Shown: positions 1 through 9,527, numbered from the stretch's first letter. The stretch: DNA of 64,000 nt from Nitrospira_E sp965223315 (GCA_965223315.1 CBDCWD010000004.1:3348001-3412000); one strand, 5' to 3'. Notes: a model not told the origin generated them from the sequence alone. Made by a program: numbers and translations.

Positions 1-385
1 CCAGTCCCAACACCAAGGCAACTGGCAACCCCCAATCCTTAAAGGCACCCACTAAACCCCCGACCATTCCCACACAACCGCTCAACAATAAAAACACGCC
101 CATAGGCATTTGACTATTGGCTTGCTGTAATAATTGTTCCAGGCCACCAAGATTACTGAGAGAGGTGAGCAGAGACTGCATCCAGGGGACTTCACTCAAC
201 TTGCGTTTCCGTAAAATCTCTTGTTCTTTCGACTTTTGACTTTCCTGTTCACGTTTGACCCCTCCACGCAGACGGCGTTTCATCGTCCGCTGGTGAGGGC
301 TGACAAATTGGTGATAAAAGTAGTACGCCCCTTCAATGAGCAAAATTAACGACAGAAAGATTCCAAGACTAATGACAATCGTCAT
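1..385 (-). CDS. tadB: TadB-like pilus assembly inner-membrane protein (partial)
   Basis: This is the N-terminal 128 codons of a type II/Tad secretion F-domain membrane protein; the rest lies beyond the left edge. The protein starts with a hydrophobic segment (residues about 2-22, beginning MTIVISLG), then a basic stretch (RTMKRRLRGG), an LEQLLQQA amphipathic stretch, and a second hydrophobic segment from about residue 92. This matches the TadB layout, in which an N-terminal anchor and basic linker precede the GspF-like domain. It lies 75 nt downstream of tadA on the same strand, the usual tadA-tadB-tadC order, and a tadC would be expected just outside the window. The start ATG at 385 follows a weak AGGGGA site. 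The call rests on context and architecture because the diagnostic GspF domain is not visible. Confidence 0.72.
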   Translation of the reverse strand, partial: MTIVISLGIFLSLILLIEGAYYFYHQFVSPHQRTMKRRLRGGVKREQESQKSKEQEILRKRKLSEVPWMQSLLTSLSNLGGLEQLLQQANSQMPMGVFLLLSGCVGMVGGLVGAFKDWGLPVALVLGL

Positions 386-460
386 ACAAATTCCCCTACA
401 AACAGAAAGGTCTCCCAGAGTACAATCGGAGAAGATTCAAATAATGATATGTGTACGTGC

Positions 461-1786
461 CTAGACTTCATAAACTTTTTCTGGATCAAAAATACTCAGA
501 TCACAGGAAATTCCCAAGGCTTTAAAACGTTCGACAAATTTGGGGCGAACTCCCGTTGCACGAAAGACTCCATGCACCTTTCGTTCTTCATCGAGGCCAG
601 TTTGCTGAAAGGTGAAAATTTCTTGAATCGTAATCGTCTCACCTTCCATTCCCACAATTTCGGATAAGCTGGTTGTTTTTCGTGATCCATCGGATAGCCG
701 GGTTTGCTGTAAGACCACATCTATCGCTGAACTGATATAGTGCCGGAGCGCCTTTGTCGCTAAGTTCAACCCTGCCATGGCAACCAAGGTTTCCACGCGA
801 GTCAAGCAATCTCTTGGCGTATTGGCGTGAATCGTCGTCAACGACCCATCGTGACCGGTATTCATGGCTTGAAGCATATCCAGACATTCCCCGCTCCGCA
901 CCTCCCCCATCACAATCCGGTCTGGCCGCATACGCAAACAGTTTTTGACAAGCTCACGTTGCGACACTTCCCCTTTCCCTTCAACATTGGGAGGCCGTGT
1001 TTCCAAACGAACAACGTGCGGTTGGCGTAGCTGTAACTCTGCCGAATCTTCGATGGTGACGATGCGCTCATCTGAAGGGATAAATCCTGACAAAATATTT
1101 AAGATGGTTGTTTTTCCACAACCCGTACCACCCGAAATAATGACATTGAGCCGAGCCTCCACAATCCCTCGAAGCAATTCGGCAATTTCAGGAGTCAAAG
1201 AGCGCTTTTCAACAAGATCTCCGATTTCAAGTTTATCTTTGGAAAATTTCCGAATCGAAATGGATGACCCATCAAGCGCCAAGGGTGGAATAATCGCGTT
1301 CACACGAGATCCGTCCAATAAGCGGGCATCGCACATGGGGGCGGATTCATCAATTCGTCGACCAACGGCTGACACGATTTTTTCGATAATTTTTCGAAGA
1401 TGCCCTTCATCCCGAAACGTGACATCGGTGAGTTCAAGTTTTCCGGCCCGCTCCACATAGATTTGATCAGCGCGATTTACCAAAATATCGTTGATGGTTT
1501 GATCCTGGATCAAGGGCTCTAATGGACCAAGCCCCATCACTTCATGTTGAATATCAAAAATCAACGCTTCCCGCTCCTTCATGCTGAGCGGGACGGACTC
1601 TGCTTCCAACAGTTCGTTGACCAGTTTGGTCAACTCTGTCTTCAAGAGATTGTTGTCTAAGGTTGCAACAATTGACAAATCTAACGCATCGATAACTTGC
1701 CGATGCAGGCGTTCCTTTAAAGGCCCTAGATCAATAGTGCCAGCACCGGAGCCAACCCCAACATCATTCCATTCAGACTGATACAT
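461..1786 (-). CDS. tadA: TadA/CpaF-type pilus assembly ATPase
   Basis: Secretion ATPase of the VirB11/GspE superfamily that powers Flp pilus extension at the cytoplasmic face of the inner membrane. The 441 residues carry Walker A GGTGCGKTT (about 219-227), an Asp-box region VTIEDSAELQL, Walker B around RIVMGEVRSGE (291-300) and the His box GHDGSLTTIHANTP (311-324). These are the hallmarks of the CpaF branch, and the length is normal for it. It sits between tadZ (41 nt upstream) and tadB, consistent with one transcript. The RBS is poor (GGGAAACG), which suggests translation may depend partly on upstream readthrough. No residue needed for catalysis appears to be missing. Confidence 0.95.
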   Translation of the reverse strand: MYQSEWNDVGVGSGAGTIDLGPLKERLHRQVIDALDLSIVATLDNNLLKTELTKLVNELLEAESVPLSMKEREALIFDIQHEVMGLGPLEPLIQDQTINDILVNRADQIYVERAGKLELTDVTFRDEGHLRKIIEKIVSAVGRRIDESAPMCDARLLDGSRVNAIIPPLALDGSSISIRKFSKDKLEIGDLVEKRSLTPEIAELLRGIVEARLNVIISGGTGCGKTTILNILSGFIPSDERIVTIEDSAELQLRQPHVVRLETRPPNVEGKGEVSQRELVKNCLRMRPDRIVMGEVRSGECLDMLQAMNTGHDGSLTTIHANTPRDCLTRVETLVAMAGLNLATKALRHYISSAIDVVLQQTRLSDGSRKTTSLSEIVGMEGETITIQEIFTFQQTGLDEERKVHGVFRATGVRPKFVERFKALGISCDLSIFDPEKVYEV

Positions 1787-1827
1787 AAGATTTCGTTTCC
1801 CTAACGTGGTTAATCAATAACATGGCT

Positions 1828-3078
1828 TCATGTGGCTGGTTGTGTTTTTCTTGATTTAAAAGGGCTAAGCCAACCAAAGACAGATGACTTTCCCTGAGCG
1901 TTGTGAGGCTGCTCCTCAAAGGAAGCTGCGAAATCCATATAGGACCTGCCAACTGAACTTTTTGGAGCAATTTCAATCAAAGGCTTTCCGGTATTGACCG
2001 ACTGGCTGACGGATGGATAGTCATTAGGAAATGACCAGTGCGTTTTCTGCTTCAAGATTTCTTCCGTTTCCAACAACACATCCTTCTCGCCAGATAAATA
2101 GCGATTCATGATTAGCCGTATCTTGCTCTGGGGAAATCCCGAACCACGTAGCAGCTCCAAAATCCGCTTGGTCCGATGCACAACGGGGACCATTAACGTC
2201 GACGTCACATTGATCCATGTCGCCAGCTCCAAAGCTTTTTTCGTGGTTAGATCTAGAACATGTCCACAGTCAACCACGACATAATCAAACGTCGTTTGGA
2301 GAATCTTCAAGGTCGCCTCAACACAATCCGGCCCTAACCGCCCAGTACTGAGGTCATCATAGCCCGAAGGCAACACTTGCAATCCAGACTCGCATTTTGC
2401 CAATACGCGAACTAAAAATGCTTGATCCAGACGGGACGGGTCTGCGGCAATATCACGAAAACTATGCGAAGGCTGGAGATCCAGATACAGAGGCAGATCA
2501 CCCCCGTGCTGATTGACATCAACTAACACCACGCGAGGCTCTTGAGGCAAGTTCATGAGTGCTGCCGCAGTATTGACCGCAATACTGGTCGTCCCCACAC
2601 CGCCTTTTCCTCCAAAGAATGCCAGAACTTTTCCTTCTTTTTTGGTCGCACCCTCTTTTGCCGGAGCGGTCAGGACACGTTCCTGAAAGCGCGCAAAAGC
2701 ATCGATCACTTCCTTTTTTTGGATAGGTTGAGGAAGAAACTCTTTGGCGCCAGCCCGCATCGCCTCTAACAGCACCGCTGAATCCAACTGAGAAGCTGTC
2801 AGAAATATTTCTGTGCCTCTGGCCACCTTCACGAGATCTCGAATAACGGAAAATGTTTCCTCAGGATTTTCTTGTATTTCTAAGATCAGGAGCGAAGGAG
2901 AGGTGGTATCCTTAGGATCCTTGACTGTAAAGCCTTCTTTTTCGGTCACAACTTCTTCCAGCGCCTTCTTGGCTTCGGCAGATTGAATAGACAATTCAAC
3001 CACAAAGGCCGAGGCAGTGGACTCGGCAGACCCGCCACTACTCGATACACGTTTGGGTTTCCAGCTTGTATCGGCCAT
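1828..3078 (-). CDS. tadZ: TadZ/CpaE-like pilus localisation ATPase
   Basis: ParA/MinD-type ATPase that places the Tad machine in the cell. An N-terminal receiver-like domain (about 25-135, with AGAKEFLPQPI near its end) is followed by a deviant Walker A GGKGGVGTT at about 156-164, then VVLVDVNQHGGDLPLYL and VVVDCGH, the usual MinD/CpaE segments. The frame is open further upstream, but ATG 3078 (MADTSW) is preferred because GGAGGG lies 9 nt before it and it begins just after the stop of the lipoprotein gene. That gives 416 residues, typical for CpaE proteins. As in many CpaE proteins the receiver-like domain seems to lack the phosphoacceptor aspartate context; this was judged by eye only. Confidence 0.9.
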   Translation of the reverse strand: MADTSWKPKRVSSSGGSAESTASAFVVELSIQSAEAKKALEEVVTEKEGFTVKDPKDTTSPSLLILEIQENPEETFSVIRDLVKVARGTEIFLTASQLDSAVLLEAMRAGAKEFLPQPIQKKEVIDAFARFQERVLTAPAKEGATKKEGKVLAFFGGKGGVGTTSIAVNTAAALMNLPQEPRVVLVDVNQHGGDLPLYLDLQPSHSFRDIAADPSRLDQAFLVRVLAKCESGLQVLPSGYDDLSTGRLGPDCVEATLKILQTTFDYVVVDCGHVLDLTTKKALELATWINVTSTLMVPVVHRTKRILELLRGSGFPQSKIRLIMNRYLSGEKDVLLETEEILKQKTHWSFPNDYPSVSQSVNTGKPLIEIAPKSSVGRSYMDFAASFEEQPHNAQGKSSVFGWLSPFKSRKTQPAT

Positions 3079-3079
3079 T

Positions 3080-3457
3080 CTATTTCCCTCCACTAAATAT
3101 GATGGTTCCGCCGCCGCCCTTTTTCTCAGCAAATGCTGGCTTTTCAAACATTTTTTGATAACGCACGCCAGTATATTGACCAGGCAGTCCGCTCAGACCT
3201 TCAAGAGGCCTTAAAGAGTTTCCTGCTTGTGGATTGAGAATTTGAGCCTCCTTCGCATAGCGATAGGAGTTTCCAAAATCTTCGTTTAAATGAATTGGCT
3301 GAGGTGCCCAAGGATAAAGCACTTGGTCACTTTTTCCCATAGCGAACGGCCGGCGGCCATTTTCTTCCTTCATCACCGGCCATACACCGCATCCAGTCAT
3401 CCCTAGGCCCAAACAGCAGATCAGCCCAACAACATTCACAAAAATTTGGCGTCGCAT
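3080..3457 (-). CDS. Small lipoprotein of the Tad locus
   Basis: 125-residue protein with a lipoprotein signal: MRRQIFVNVVGL, a hydrophobic core, then GMTGC with the acceptor Cys at residue 23. The mature part is hydrophilic and rich in Pro and Gly, with a GGGGTIIFSGGK tail. I recognise no domain. It lies between the secretin gene and tadZ, where Tad loci usually encode a pilotin or CpaD/TadD-like lipoprotein, so a role in secretin placement is plausible, but this is inference from position. ATG 3457 is chosen over an in-frame ATG at 3478 because AAGGAG lies 8-9 nt before it and the signal peptide then has a normal n-region. Its stop is 1 nt from the tadZ start, implying coupled translation. 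Confidence 0.7.
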   Translation of the reverse strand: MRRQIFVNVVGLICCLGLGMTGCGVWPVMKEENGRRPFAMGKSDQVLYPWAPQPIHLNEDFGNSYRYAKEAQILNPQAGNSLRPLEGLSGLPGQYTGVRYQKMFEKPAFAEKKGGGGTIIFSGGK

Positions 3458-3486
3458 GATATTCTCCTTTTTCCTCATATACGTCT

Positions 3487-4947
3487 TTACGGAGCCAGAT
3501 GACCGAAGACTCCTTCTATCCCGCCATGACGATAGGGCATGGGGGTTGCCAGCTTGGGTTCTCCCACCTGATAGGCTTCGGAAGGCCGCGGAACATCCTT
3601 CTCGGGATATACACCTTCCAAGTACCCCATCAGCATCAATTCAAAATCATTGGGTTCCAGATAATGATCCGTCGGTAAGGTCTGTTTCGCCAGATCGATG
3701 GGTTTCACCAAATGCGGCGTGACAATCACAATCAGTTCGGTTTCATCTTTCTGAAACGATGTACTCCGGAATAACGCGCCCAAAACAGGGATATCGCCAA
3801 TCACAGGATATTTTTGAATCGTTTCCCGGATATTGTCTTGAAGCATGCCGGCGATGGCAAAACTTTGTCCGTCTCCTAACTCCACCACGGTCTTCACGCG
3901 ACGGGTGATCAATGATGGGATTTGAAATCCACCTGATACGATGCCATTGCCAAAATCCAGTTCCGACACTTCAGGATTCACCACAATAGAAATTCGCTCA
4001 TTCGAAAGAACGGTTGGAGTAAATTTCAACCCCACCCCAAACTCCTTAAATTGAATGGTCAGTGTGTTAAAGTTTTGAGGGATTGGAACCGGAAACTCTC
4101 CTCCCACAAGGAATGACGCGGGTTGGCCACTTTCGGTAATGAGCGTAGGTTCCGCGAGTGATTTAGACAAACCATGTTCCTTTAACAGATCAAGCGTTAC
4201 GGTCCAGGCATCATTGCCAATATTAAACCCGAGGACCGCATTCACGGCCTGAGAAGCGATAACTTGCAAACCACCTGCAGCTTGGGGGTCCGGCTCCCAT
4301 GTACTGAGATCATTCAACCGTCCAATTGAAAAGTCACGACTGCCCAATTGCCGACGGGTAAAGTTCACACCCATCCGCTTCAACAATCCGCGTTGCATTT
4401 CCGAAATCTTGACTTCCATCATCACCTGTTGCACGCCTCCGACCTGCATCATATTGATGATTTTTTTGGGGGCAAAGGGTTCTGCAATCGCGAGGGCGCT
4501 ATTTAGGGCTTCAACATTCGAAACATGGCCTGCCACCGTAATATGTTCATTGCTCGCCATAATTTGTATTTCTGGCTCGTTAGGCAACAGCATATGCATC
4601 TGTTCTTTTAATCGTGTCACATCAGGCGTGACCAGAACCTGAAGCACATTCGAAACCTTGCCATCTTGTCCCCATAAGGTCAGTGTCGTTGTCCCAATTT
4701 TCTTGGCCGTGACATAGACTTGGTTAGTCGAGAGCACGATGGTGTCAGCGATTTCCGGTTCAGCCAAAGACGCCCGCTTAAATTTGTTAGGGGTTTCGAC
4801 AATCTTTGATGTTCCCACCGTCAGATCCAAGGATTGGGGAGAATCGATTTGAGATGTCTGGTAAGTCAAACCCTCACCCCAGGCTGTACTACTTAACAAC
4901 AGGCTGAACCCAATCATGAGCAATTTTTGCATTAACAAACGTGGCAT
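3487..4947 (-). CDS. cpaC: CpaC/RcpA-type secretin of the Tad pilus
   Basis: Outer-membrane channel subunit through which the Flp pilus exits. The 486 residues begin with a signal peptide (LLMIGFSLLLSSTAWG), followed by the pilus-assembly N-domain (VGTSKIVETPNKFKRASLAEP), a BON-like segment with HITVAGHVSNVEALN, and the secretin domain from about residue 170. The secretin signature includes FLVGGEFPVPIPQ, FGVGLKFTPTVL, and near the end PVIGDIPVLGALFRSTSFQ and ELIVIVTPHLVKP. All are classic for type II/Tad secretins and the length is normal. It lies between cpaB (79 nt upstream) and the lipoprotein gene. Confidence 0.94.
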   Translation of the reverse strand: MPRLLMQKLLMIGFSLLLSSTAWGEGLTYQTSQIDSPQSLDLTVGTSKIVETPNKFKRASLAEPEIADTIVLSTNQVYVTAKKIGTTTLTLWGQDGKVSNVLQVLVTPDVTRLKEQMHMLLPNEPEIQIMASNEHITVAGHVSNVEALNSALAIAEPFAPKKIINMMQVGGVQQVMMEVKISEMQRGLLKRMGVNFTRRQLGSRDFSIGRLNDLSTWEPDPQAAGGLQVIASQAVNAVLGFNIGNDAWTVTLDLLKEHGLSKSLAEPTLITESGQPASFLVGGEFPVPIPQNFNTLTIQFKEFGVGLKFTPTVLSNERISIVVNPEVSELDFGNGIVSGGFQIPSLITRRVKTVVELGDGQSFAIAGMLQDNIRETIQKYPVIGDIPVLGALFRSTSFQKDETELIVIVTPHLVKPIDLAKQTLPTDHYLEPNDFELMLMGYLEGVYPEKDVPRPSEAYQVGEPKLATPMPYRHGGIEGVFGHLAP

Positions 4948-5026
4948 AATTGTACCTACTTATGGTTGACGTGAGTGAATATCTAACCAGGCCCGGTCAT
5001 GCGATCCTAGCGTCTCCTCATGGGCG

Positions 5027-5839
5027 CTAGAAACTTTTTGTTGATCTATCTTTTCCTTTAATGACTTCGACCCGTGCACGTTTACTCCGCTTCGGGGCAA
5101 GTTGATACGAGGTCATCAGATCAGAAAATTTTGCGCCTCGGGTTTTCTTAATTTCAGGATTCAAAGGACTCCGAAGAGCAAGCCGTATTTTTCCCCCATT
5201 TTCAGCCATGGCCAGCTTTTCGGCTTCCTCAAGAGTCACCTCAAGAGTAATCACCTTCACCGCTTTCGGTTCTTCTTCATCAACTCGTTGCATTTGAGTG
5301 CCCGTGGCTAACACCAGAGCGTTTTCCAGCACTACTTTGGTGATTTGCGGATCCTTCTTCTGGCCTGGACGCGCAAACGTCACCATGACGTCGACACGAT
5401 CTCCAGGTTTCACAAATCCTGGAAGACCCACCACTTCATTGACCTTTACAGCCATGGCACGCTTTTGAGGATCCATCACTGCACTGACACCACCAGTCAA
5501 CACATCAACCGGCGCCAGCTTCGATTCCATGATGGGTTCATTCTTCTTCAGATTGGCTAAAACCACTCTGCCTTTCAGATCTTCAGCCTTTTTGAAGTGA
5601 CCAACAGGCAAAGTATCTTCAGGAAATGGGACCAAACGAATGTTTTCATCCGTCAATGGCGTCCCCCAGGGCACATCGGCGCTTGCAACAGCAATTTCGG
5701 ATCCCTCGATTTCCACGACAGGTTGAACTTCAGGTTCACTGCCTTGTTGCCCTTGAAGCCATTGATAAATTAATACTGTTGTCACCAAGGCGATTCCGAT
5801 CGCAGCACCTAAAAATAGCAGCGGACGTTTTTGCCCCAT
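5027..5839 (-). CDS. cpaB: CpaB/RcpC-type Flp pilus assembly protein
   Basis: Periplasmic pilus assembly factor of about 270 residues. A single N-terminal membrane anchor (LLFLGAAIGIALVTTVLIYQWL) is followed by an SAF domain (IAVASADVPWGTPLTDENIRLVPFP) and a C-terminal RcpC/CpaB region with the family signature MAVKVNEVVGLPGFVKPGDRVDV (split here over adjacent lines of the fold). CpaB is thought to link the inner-membrane machine to the secretin or to hold peptidoglycan via its SAF folds. ATG 5839 is preferred to the GTG directly before it because GGAGG then has a 7-nt spacer. A 165-nt gap separates it from the prepilin peptidase gene. Confidence 0.92.
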   Translation of the reverse strand: MGQKRPLLFLGAAIGIALVTTVLIYQWLQGQQGSEPEVQPVVEIEGSEIAVASADVPWGTPLTDENIRLVPFPEDTLPVGHFKKAEDLKGRVVLANLKKNEPIMESKLAPVDVLTGGVSAVMDPQKRAMAVKVNEVVGLPGFVKPGDRVDVMVTFARPGQKKDPQITKVVLENALVLATGTQMQRVDEEEPKAVKVITLEVTLEEAEKLAMAENGGKIRLALRSPLNPEIKKTRGAKFSDLMTSYQLAPKRSKRARVEVIKGKDRSTKSF

Positions 5840-6004
5840 CACCGTGCCTCCTCTTTATTCATGCTCTTGTCATTCATTCTTGTTGTGTTCCTTCTCGTTA
5901 TCCATAAAGTTGTCTGAACAGAGATACTATCCTGCAATATATGCAAGTATCGGATTCCAATCACACATTCTTTAGCCCTTTGTTCGCGCTGCTCGGGGCT
6001 CGCA

Positions 6005-6535
6005 TCAGACAACCTGATACCATTGATATCCTTCACCAATCAGAGTCCCAAGACCAATGACGAGAGCATACCGAAGTTTTGGCAGCGCGGTTTCCTCTAA
6101 AGAAGCTGTGACATTCACCCTCATAAACACGAAACTCACTAGTATAATTTTGATTCGTTCAGCGGTTTTAGCCACGCCTAAATACCTAATCATCACGGCC
6201 ACAGCATAGAGCCCCCCTAAGAGGGCCGCGACAAGAAATCCCAGGAAAACGTTATAGGGGCCAATCAGAGCCCCAACGGCTGCCAGCAACTTCACATCTC
6301 CCGCCCCCATCCCCCCATAGGCATAAAAACCAAGCAGGAGAACAAGCCCTAAGCCCAGTCCTTCTAAACTAAAGAGAATCCCATTCCCAGAATCAGCAAA
6401 AGCATGAAATCCAAGGCCGATCAGGGCCAAGGGAAAGGTCAGGACATTGGGAACACGGCTAGACCGAACATCTGATATCGCCGCCGCAAGAAGTCCGACA
6501 AACAAGACACCGTGAATAAAGATCTGTGATGTCAT
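6005..6535 (-). CDS. cpaA: Prepilin peptidase (A24 family, TadV/CpaA type)
   Basis: Inner-membrane aspartic peptidase expected to cleave the Flp prepilins and TadE/TadG pseudopilins encoded upstream. It shows both aspartates of the family: ISDVRSSRVPN after the first membrane segment and GMGAGDVKLLAA in the middle, the GxGD signature. There are about six hydrophobic segments, the short form without a methyltransferase domain, as in CpaA/TadV. The start is uncertain. The frame is open to an ATG at 6670, but the usual length (about 176 residues) points to ATG 6535 (MTSQIF); neither has a clear ribosome-binding site. Confidence 0.88.
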   Translation of the reverse strand: MTSQIFIHGVLFVGLLAAAISDVRSSRVPNVLTFPLALIGLGFHAFADSGNGILFSLEGLGLGLVLLLGFYAYGGMGAGDVKLLAAVGALIGPYNVFLGFLVAALLGGLYAVAVMIRYLGVAKTAERIKIILVSFVFMRVNVTASLEETALPKLRYALVIGLGTLIGEGYQWYQVV

Positions 6536-6970
6536 AACGAATAAGATATTGAGTTCGACCTCTTGATTCCGACTAATGCCTAAACTCCTGAGGCCTCTCA
6601 GGGTTTCTCTGTCGGTCAAGAAGATCAAGATCTTAATCGGCCCTTTTTTGTCATTCTGTAGCCTTTTCATCAGATGTGTGAGTAGATTCCCACGAGGGGA
6701 CGAACCGGCGGCTTTTTACTTTGCAAATAGAACAGGATGTAGGGGACTAATACAGGTCGTTCACCTTCAGGAATGCAACGCCCATGAGTCGCTTTTTATG
6801 GCCAAATGGAGTGTGTTAGAGAGGAATTAAGGAAAAAGTCCTCAGTGGGAAGAACGGCTGAAGGAAAGTGGCTGGTGCCTAAACAAACAATCGAGAGAAG
6901 ACAGACTCCTGCTTGAGGAAAAGAATTGACTTTCCAGAATCGGAATACGAACCAAGAGAGGACGCAGATG
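6536..6970. other. Gap inside the Tad locus without a convincing gene
   Basis: About 435 bases between the prepilin peptidase start and the TadE-like gene end. I see no ORF with protein-like composition or good RBS on either strand and no clear hairpin terminator. It may hold a promoter for the cpaA-tadB half of the locus, but I cannot point to boxes. Confidence 0.4.
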
Positions 6971-7552
6971 CTAGAAAATGGCCCGACTTGATAAGAGAAG
7001 ATTGGTATTCCCAGAACCCGTCCCTCCTAACATCGGAGAAAGACCTCCAACTGGCGTCACAGATTCGTGCTGATAGTACACCTTCACGACTGTGAATTGA
7101 GCCACGCCTGGACCATTCTGTGCAACATTCCACTCGAGACGAGAATACAGATTATCTGGCAAATCACACTGAGCCCCTGTGTCGGGAACGGAAATATCAG
7201 GGTGCGTTAAATCACCAGTTGACGTGACCGTACATTGTGGGGAATTTCCTAAAGCTGTCGCTCCATTGATTTGAGCCAAATGGATAGAGTACTTTTCCGG
7301 ATTCCCCCTCAGCCCTAACGCCCCTTCTGTCGAAGCCATCATTGCCAAAATATTGCCATTGGTTGTCAATTCTCGTGAGGCAAGGCTCGCACCTTCCCGA
7401 GCAAGCGAGGTAACAGCCATGCGCTCACTAAACAACAGACCATACTCTACAATAGCAAATGCTAAAAAAATAAAGATGACTGAAGAGACCGCAAATTCAA
7501 TGGTTGCGCTGCCTCGCTCAGACCAGGGTTGAAATGGTATAGCGGTTTTCAT
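6971..7552 (-). CDS. TadE-like pseudopilin
   Basis: Minor pilin-like protein of about 193 residues. The N-terminus (SERGSATIEFAVSSVIFIFL) has the TadE signature: Gly before the cleavage point, Glu at position 5 of the mature part, and one hydrophobic helix. The remainder is a periplasmic domain with paired cysteines (PQC and AQC), which I do not recognise beyond TadE. TadE/TadF proteins are processed by the prepilin peptidase and are needed for pilus assembly or surface presentation. ATG 7552 is chosen because AGGAGG lies upstream (12-nt spacer, slightly long) and it avoids overlap with the next gene, which ends 17 nt upstream. Confidence 0.85.
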   Translation of the reverse strand: MKTAIPFQPWSERGSATIEFAVSSVIFIFLAFAIVEYGLLFSERMAVTSLAREGASLASRELTTNGNILAMMASTEGALGLRGNPEKYSIHLAQINGATALGNSPQCTVTSTGDLTHPDISVPDTGAQCDLPDNLYSRLEWNVAQNGPGVAQFTVVKVYYQHESVTPVGGLSPMLGGTGSGNTNLLLSSRAIF

Positions 7553-7568
7553 AGCCTTTATGGGCCTC

Positions 7569-8090
7569 CTATAGGATAAAGTCTTCATTTCGATAGGTGC
7601 CTTCTGAGGTCAAGTCGACAGTCCCAGTGCCACCACCAAAAAACCCTCCAACCAATTGGGTAAAAAAATTGTGTGTATGGGTGACTCGGACACGCATAAA
7701 AGCTCCCGCTCCACCAGCCGACGCCGTAGCAGGATCATCCGGATCGGTCCAGTCGGCGACATCAACCACCTCAAAAATCTGAATGTCAGCCGGATCAATC
7801 ACCATGATTGAAGAAGCCTTATCGATAATAGCCTGTTTTATCGAGTCTTCACGAGACCTCGGATCATCGTTCTCGTCGTTGAGGACCGCACCAGTCGCCC
7901 CAATGCGAATACCTTCACTCACAGCAGTATTTAAGGTATGCGTTTGAAGGAAGTACCAGCCAAATTCCGCCACTCCAAATACCACCAACAAAAAGGGAAG
8001 TAGTGTGATCCCAATTTCAACCGCGGATATTCCCGAATCGTTCCCAAAGAGGACGCCGATCCTTTTTCTAAATGTGCGCCAAACGCTCAT
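7569..8090 (-). CDS. TadE-like pseudopilin (second)
   Basis: About 173 residues with the TadE N-terminus GISAVEIGITLLPFLLVVFG (one helix, Glu at +5 of the predicted mature end) and a C-terminal periplasmic portion containing a Gly-rich segment GGFFGGGTG. It probably pairs with the neighbouring TadE-like protein as TadE/TadF. ATG 8090 is preferred because GGAGG is 8 nt upstream; an upstream in-frame start at 8126 lacks such a site. It is 16 nt from its downstream neighbour and 72 nt from the VWA gene, so co-transcription is likely. Confidence 0.85.
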   Translation of the reverse strand: MSVWRTFRKRIGVLFGNDSGISAVEIGITLLPFLLVVFGVAEFGWYFLQTHTLNTAVSEGIRIGATGAVLNDENDDPRSREDSIKQAIIDKASSIMVIDPADIQIFEVVDVADWTDPDDPATASAGGAGAFMRVRVTHTHNFFTQLVGGFFGGGTGTVDLTSEGTYRNEDFIL

Positions 8091-8162
8091 GATACTTCCC
8101 TCCAAATTTGTGGCACAGTAGACCAACTTCTGCTTTCTTGCCTCACAAACACCCTCTTCACG

Positions 8163-9527
8163 TTAGCTCACCAGAACGAGTTTGAGTTGATTGGCAATTT
8201 CTTGAAAAATTGCCTCCAGTTCGTCTTCACTATTTGCGAACTTGGCATGGTCTTCATCTGTCGCAAGCTCTTTCATGAACTCCCGATCGGCACTCCCGGC
8301 AGACGTCGCGAGCCCGATGGTATAGAGTTCAATCCCATCGTCTTTCAAAGCCTGCGCGTTATCCCTGGTCTTTTGTTGAGCGACCCATCGAACATAGTCA
8401 TCCAAAGGCGACCTCGCGTACCATTTCCCATTTCTATAGTACGGATTACCAATATCACATTGCTCGACTCCCGCCGCGACGGGTGGTTGTGCCATGGCGA
8501 GCCCATATTTTGGGTCTTCGAAAATGTGCCATTTCACAGACTTGGAGCCACATGGTCCACTCAATTGTCCATTTCCAGTTTTCCCCATTCGGTCAATGTA
8601 AGGAGAGAAATCCTGATTCAGAATATCAGGTTCTTTCAATACTGGAACAACGGGGCCAAGGTTGACATACACCTGACCAATGCCTTGATGCGTTTGCCCC
8701 CTATACGTAAACTCGTCATAAAAGGCAGTGGCTTCTCCATCGGAGAAGAAGATCGCGACTTGACGGGTCCGTTCGTTCACAGGGAGATATAGCTGGGCAG
8801 GTGACCATGAAAGGGCTCGCGCCTTCGTGAACGCATGTTCCATATTGGTTCCCCCATTGTCAGGGGTCAAATTGCTGATCTTTTCATCCATATCCGTTAC
8901 GAAATCATGATCCAGATCACGCTGATCTTCCACACCGGACGCGAAGGCAACAAGACCAAACTTGTGATCGTCATTGAAAGCTGCGAAATTGTTTACAAAG
9001 GCTCTTGCACCATCACGCAGCTCATTGATGGGCCTTGGTCCCCTGTCCATCGAACCCGAGATATCGAGGATTAAGGCGACTTCAGCTCTACGAAGTTTTG
9101 CCGAACCAACTGCCCCTAACTCCGTAGTAGGTGTTCCTGTTTCCATGACTGTCGTCAGGTTGTTCAACGAATTCACCGTCCCATCGACCGTCACCTTTCC
9201 ATTGGCATCCAAATCCGCCTCAAAGACGGGAGCATCGGTGCCTAACATGCCAGGGGGGAAATTTGCTTCAGCCACTTCCACCACAAAGGCTTCAAGCGCC
9301 GCAGCATCAGGGTCCCCATTCTCATCAGCAAACAAAGGATTTGAAACATTTTTCGCCCCGGCAAATGCGGCACCATCAATCGATTTACTGATTTCAGCTT
9401 GTATGCCATACCAACGTCCAATTTCTACGCCCAACGCCGCAAACGCTACCATGACCGATAGCACAATCGCGGATACGAGAAAATATGCCCCCTGTTGATT
9501 TTTAAGAATGTGGCGAAGCGATTTCAT
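8163..9527 (-). CDS. tadG: TadG-like protein with von Willebrand factor A domain
   Basis: 454-residue surface or periplasmic protein. The N-terminus (NQQGAYFLVSAIVLSVMVAF) is a TadG/TadE-type membrane helix, followed by the Flp-Tad associated segment (LGVEIGRWYGIQAEISKSID). A VWA domain starts with VALILDISGSM (about 150-160), giving the MIDAS residues D155, S157 and S159, and runs to the C-terminus with FSDGEATAF. Such proteins are thought to act in adhesion or to anchor the Tad machine. AAGGAG lies 10 nt before the ATG. It begins the structural block just downstream of the pilin genes. Confidence 0.9.
   Translation of the reverse strand: MKSLRHILKNQQGAYFLVSAIVLSVMVAFAALGVEIGRWYGIQAEISKSIDGAAFAGAKNVSNPLFADENGDPDAAALEAFVVEVAEANFPPGMLGTDAPVFEADLDANGKVTVDGTVNSLNNLTTVMETGTPTTELGAVGSAKLRRAEVALILDISGSMDRGPRPINELRDGARAFVNNFAAFNDDHKFGLVAFASGVEDQRDLDHDFVTDMDEKISNLTPDNGGTNMEHAFTKARALSWSPAQLYLPVNERTRQVAIFFSDGEATAFYDEFTYRGQTHQGIGQVYVNLGPVVPVLKEPDILNQDFSPYIDRMGKTGNGQLSGPCGSKSVKWHIFEDPKYGLAMAQPPVAAGVEQCDIGNPYYRNGKWYARSPLDDYVRWVAQQKTRDNAQALKDDGIELYTIGLATSAGSADREFMKELATDEDHAKFANSEDELEAIFQEIANQLKLVLVS

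Noticed and set aside
945..1460. 171-codon open frame on the plus strand opposite tadA
   Set aside because: Fully antisense to a well-conserved ATPase gene; low-complexity translation with no RBS.
8187..8792. 201-codon plus-strand frame opposite the VWA gene
   Set aside because: Shadow of the real minus-strand TadG-like gene; no protein-like features.
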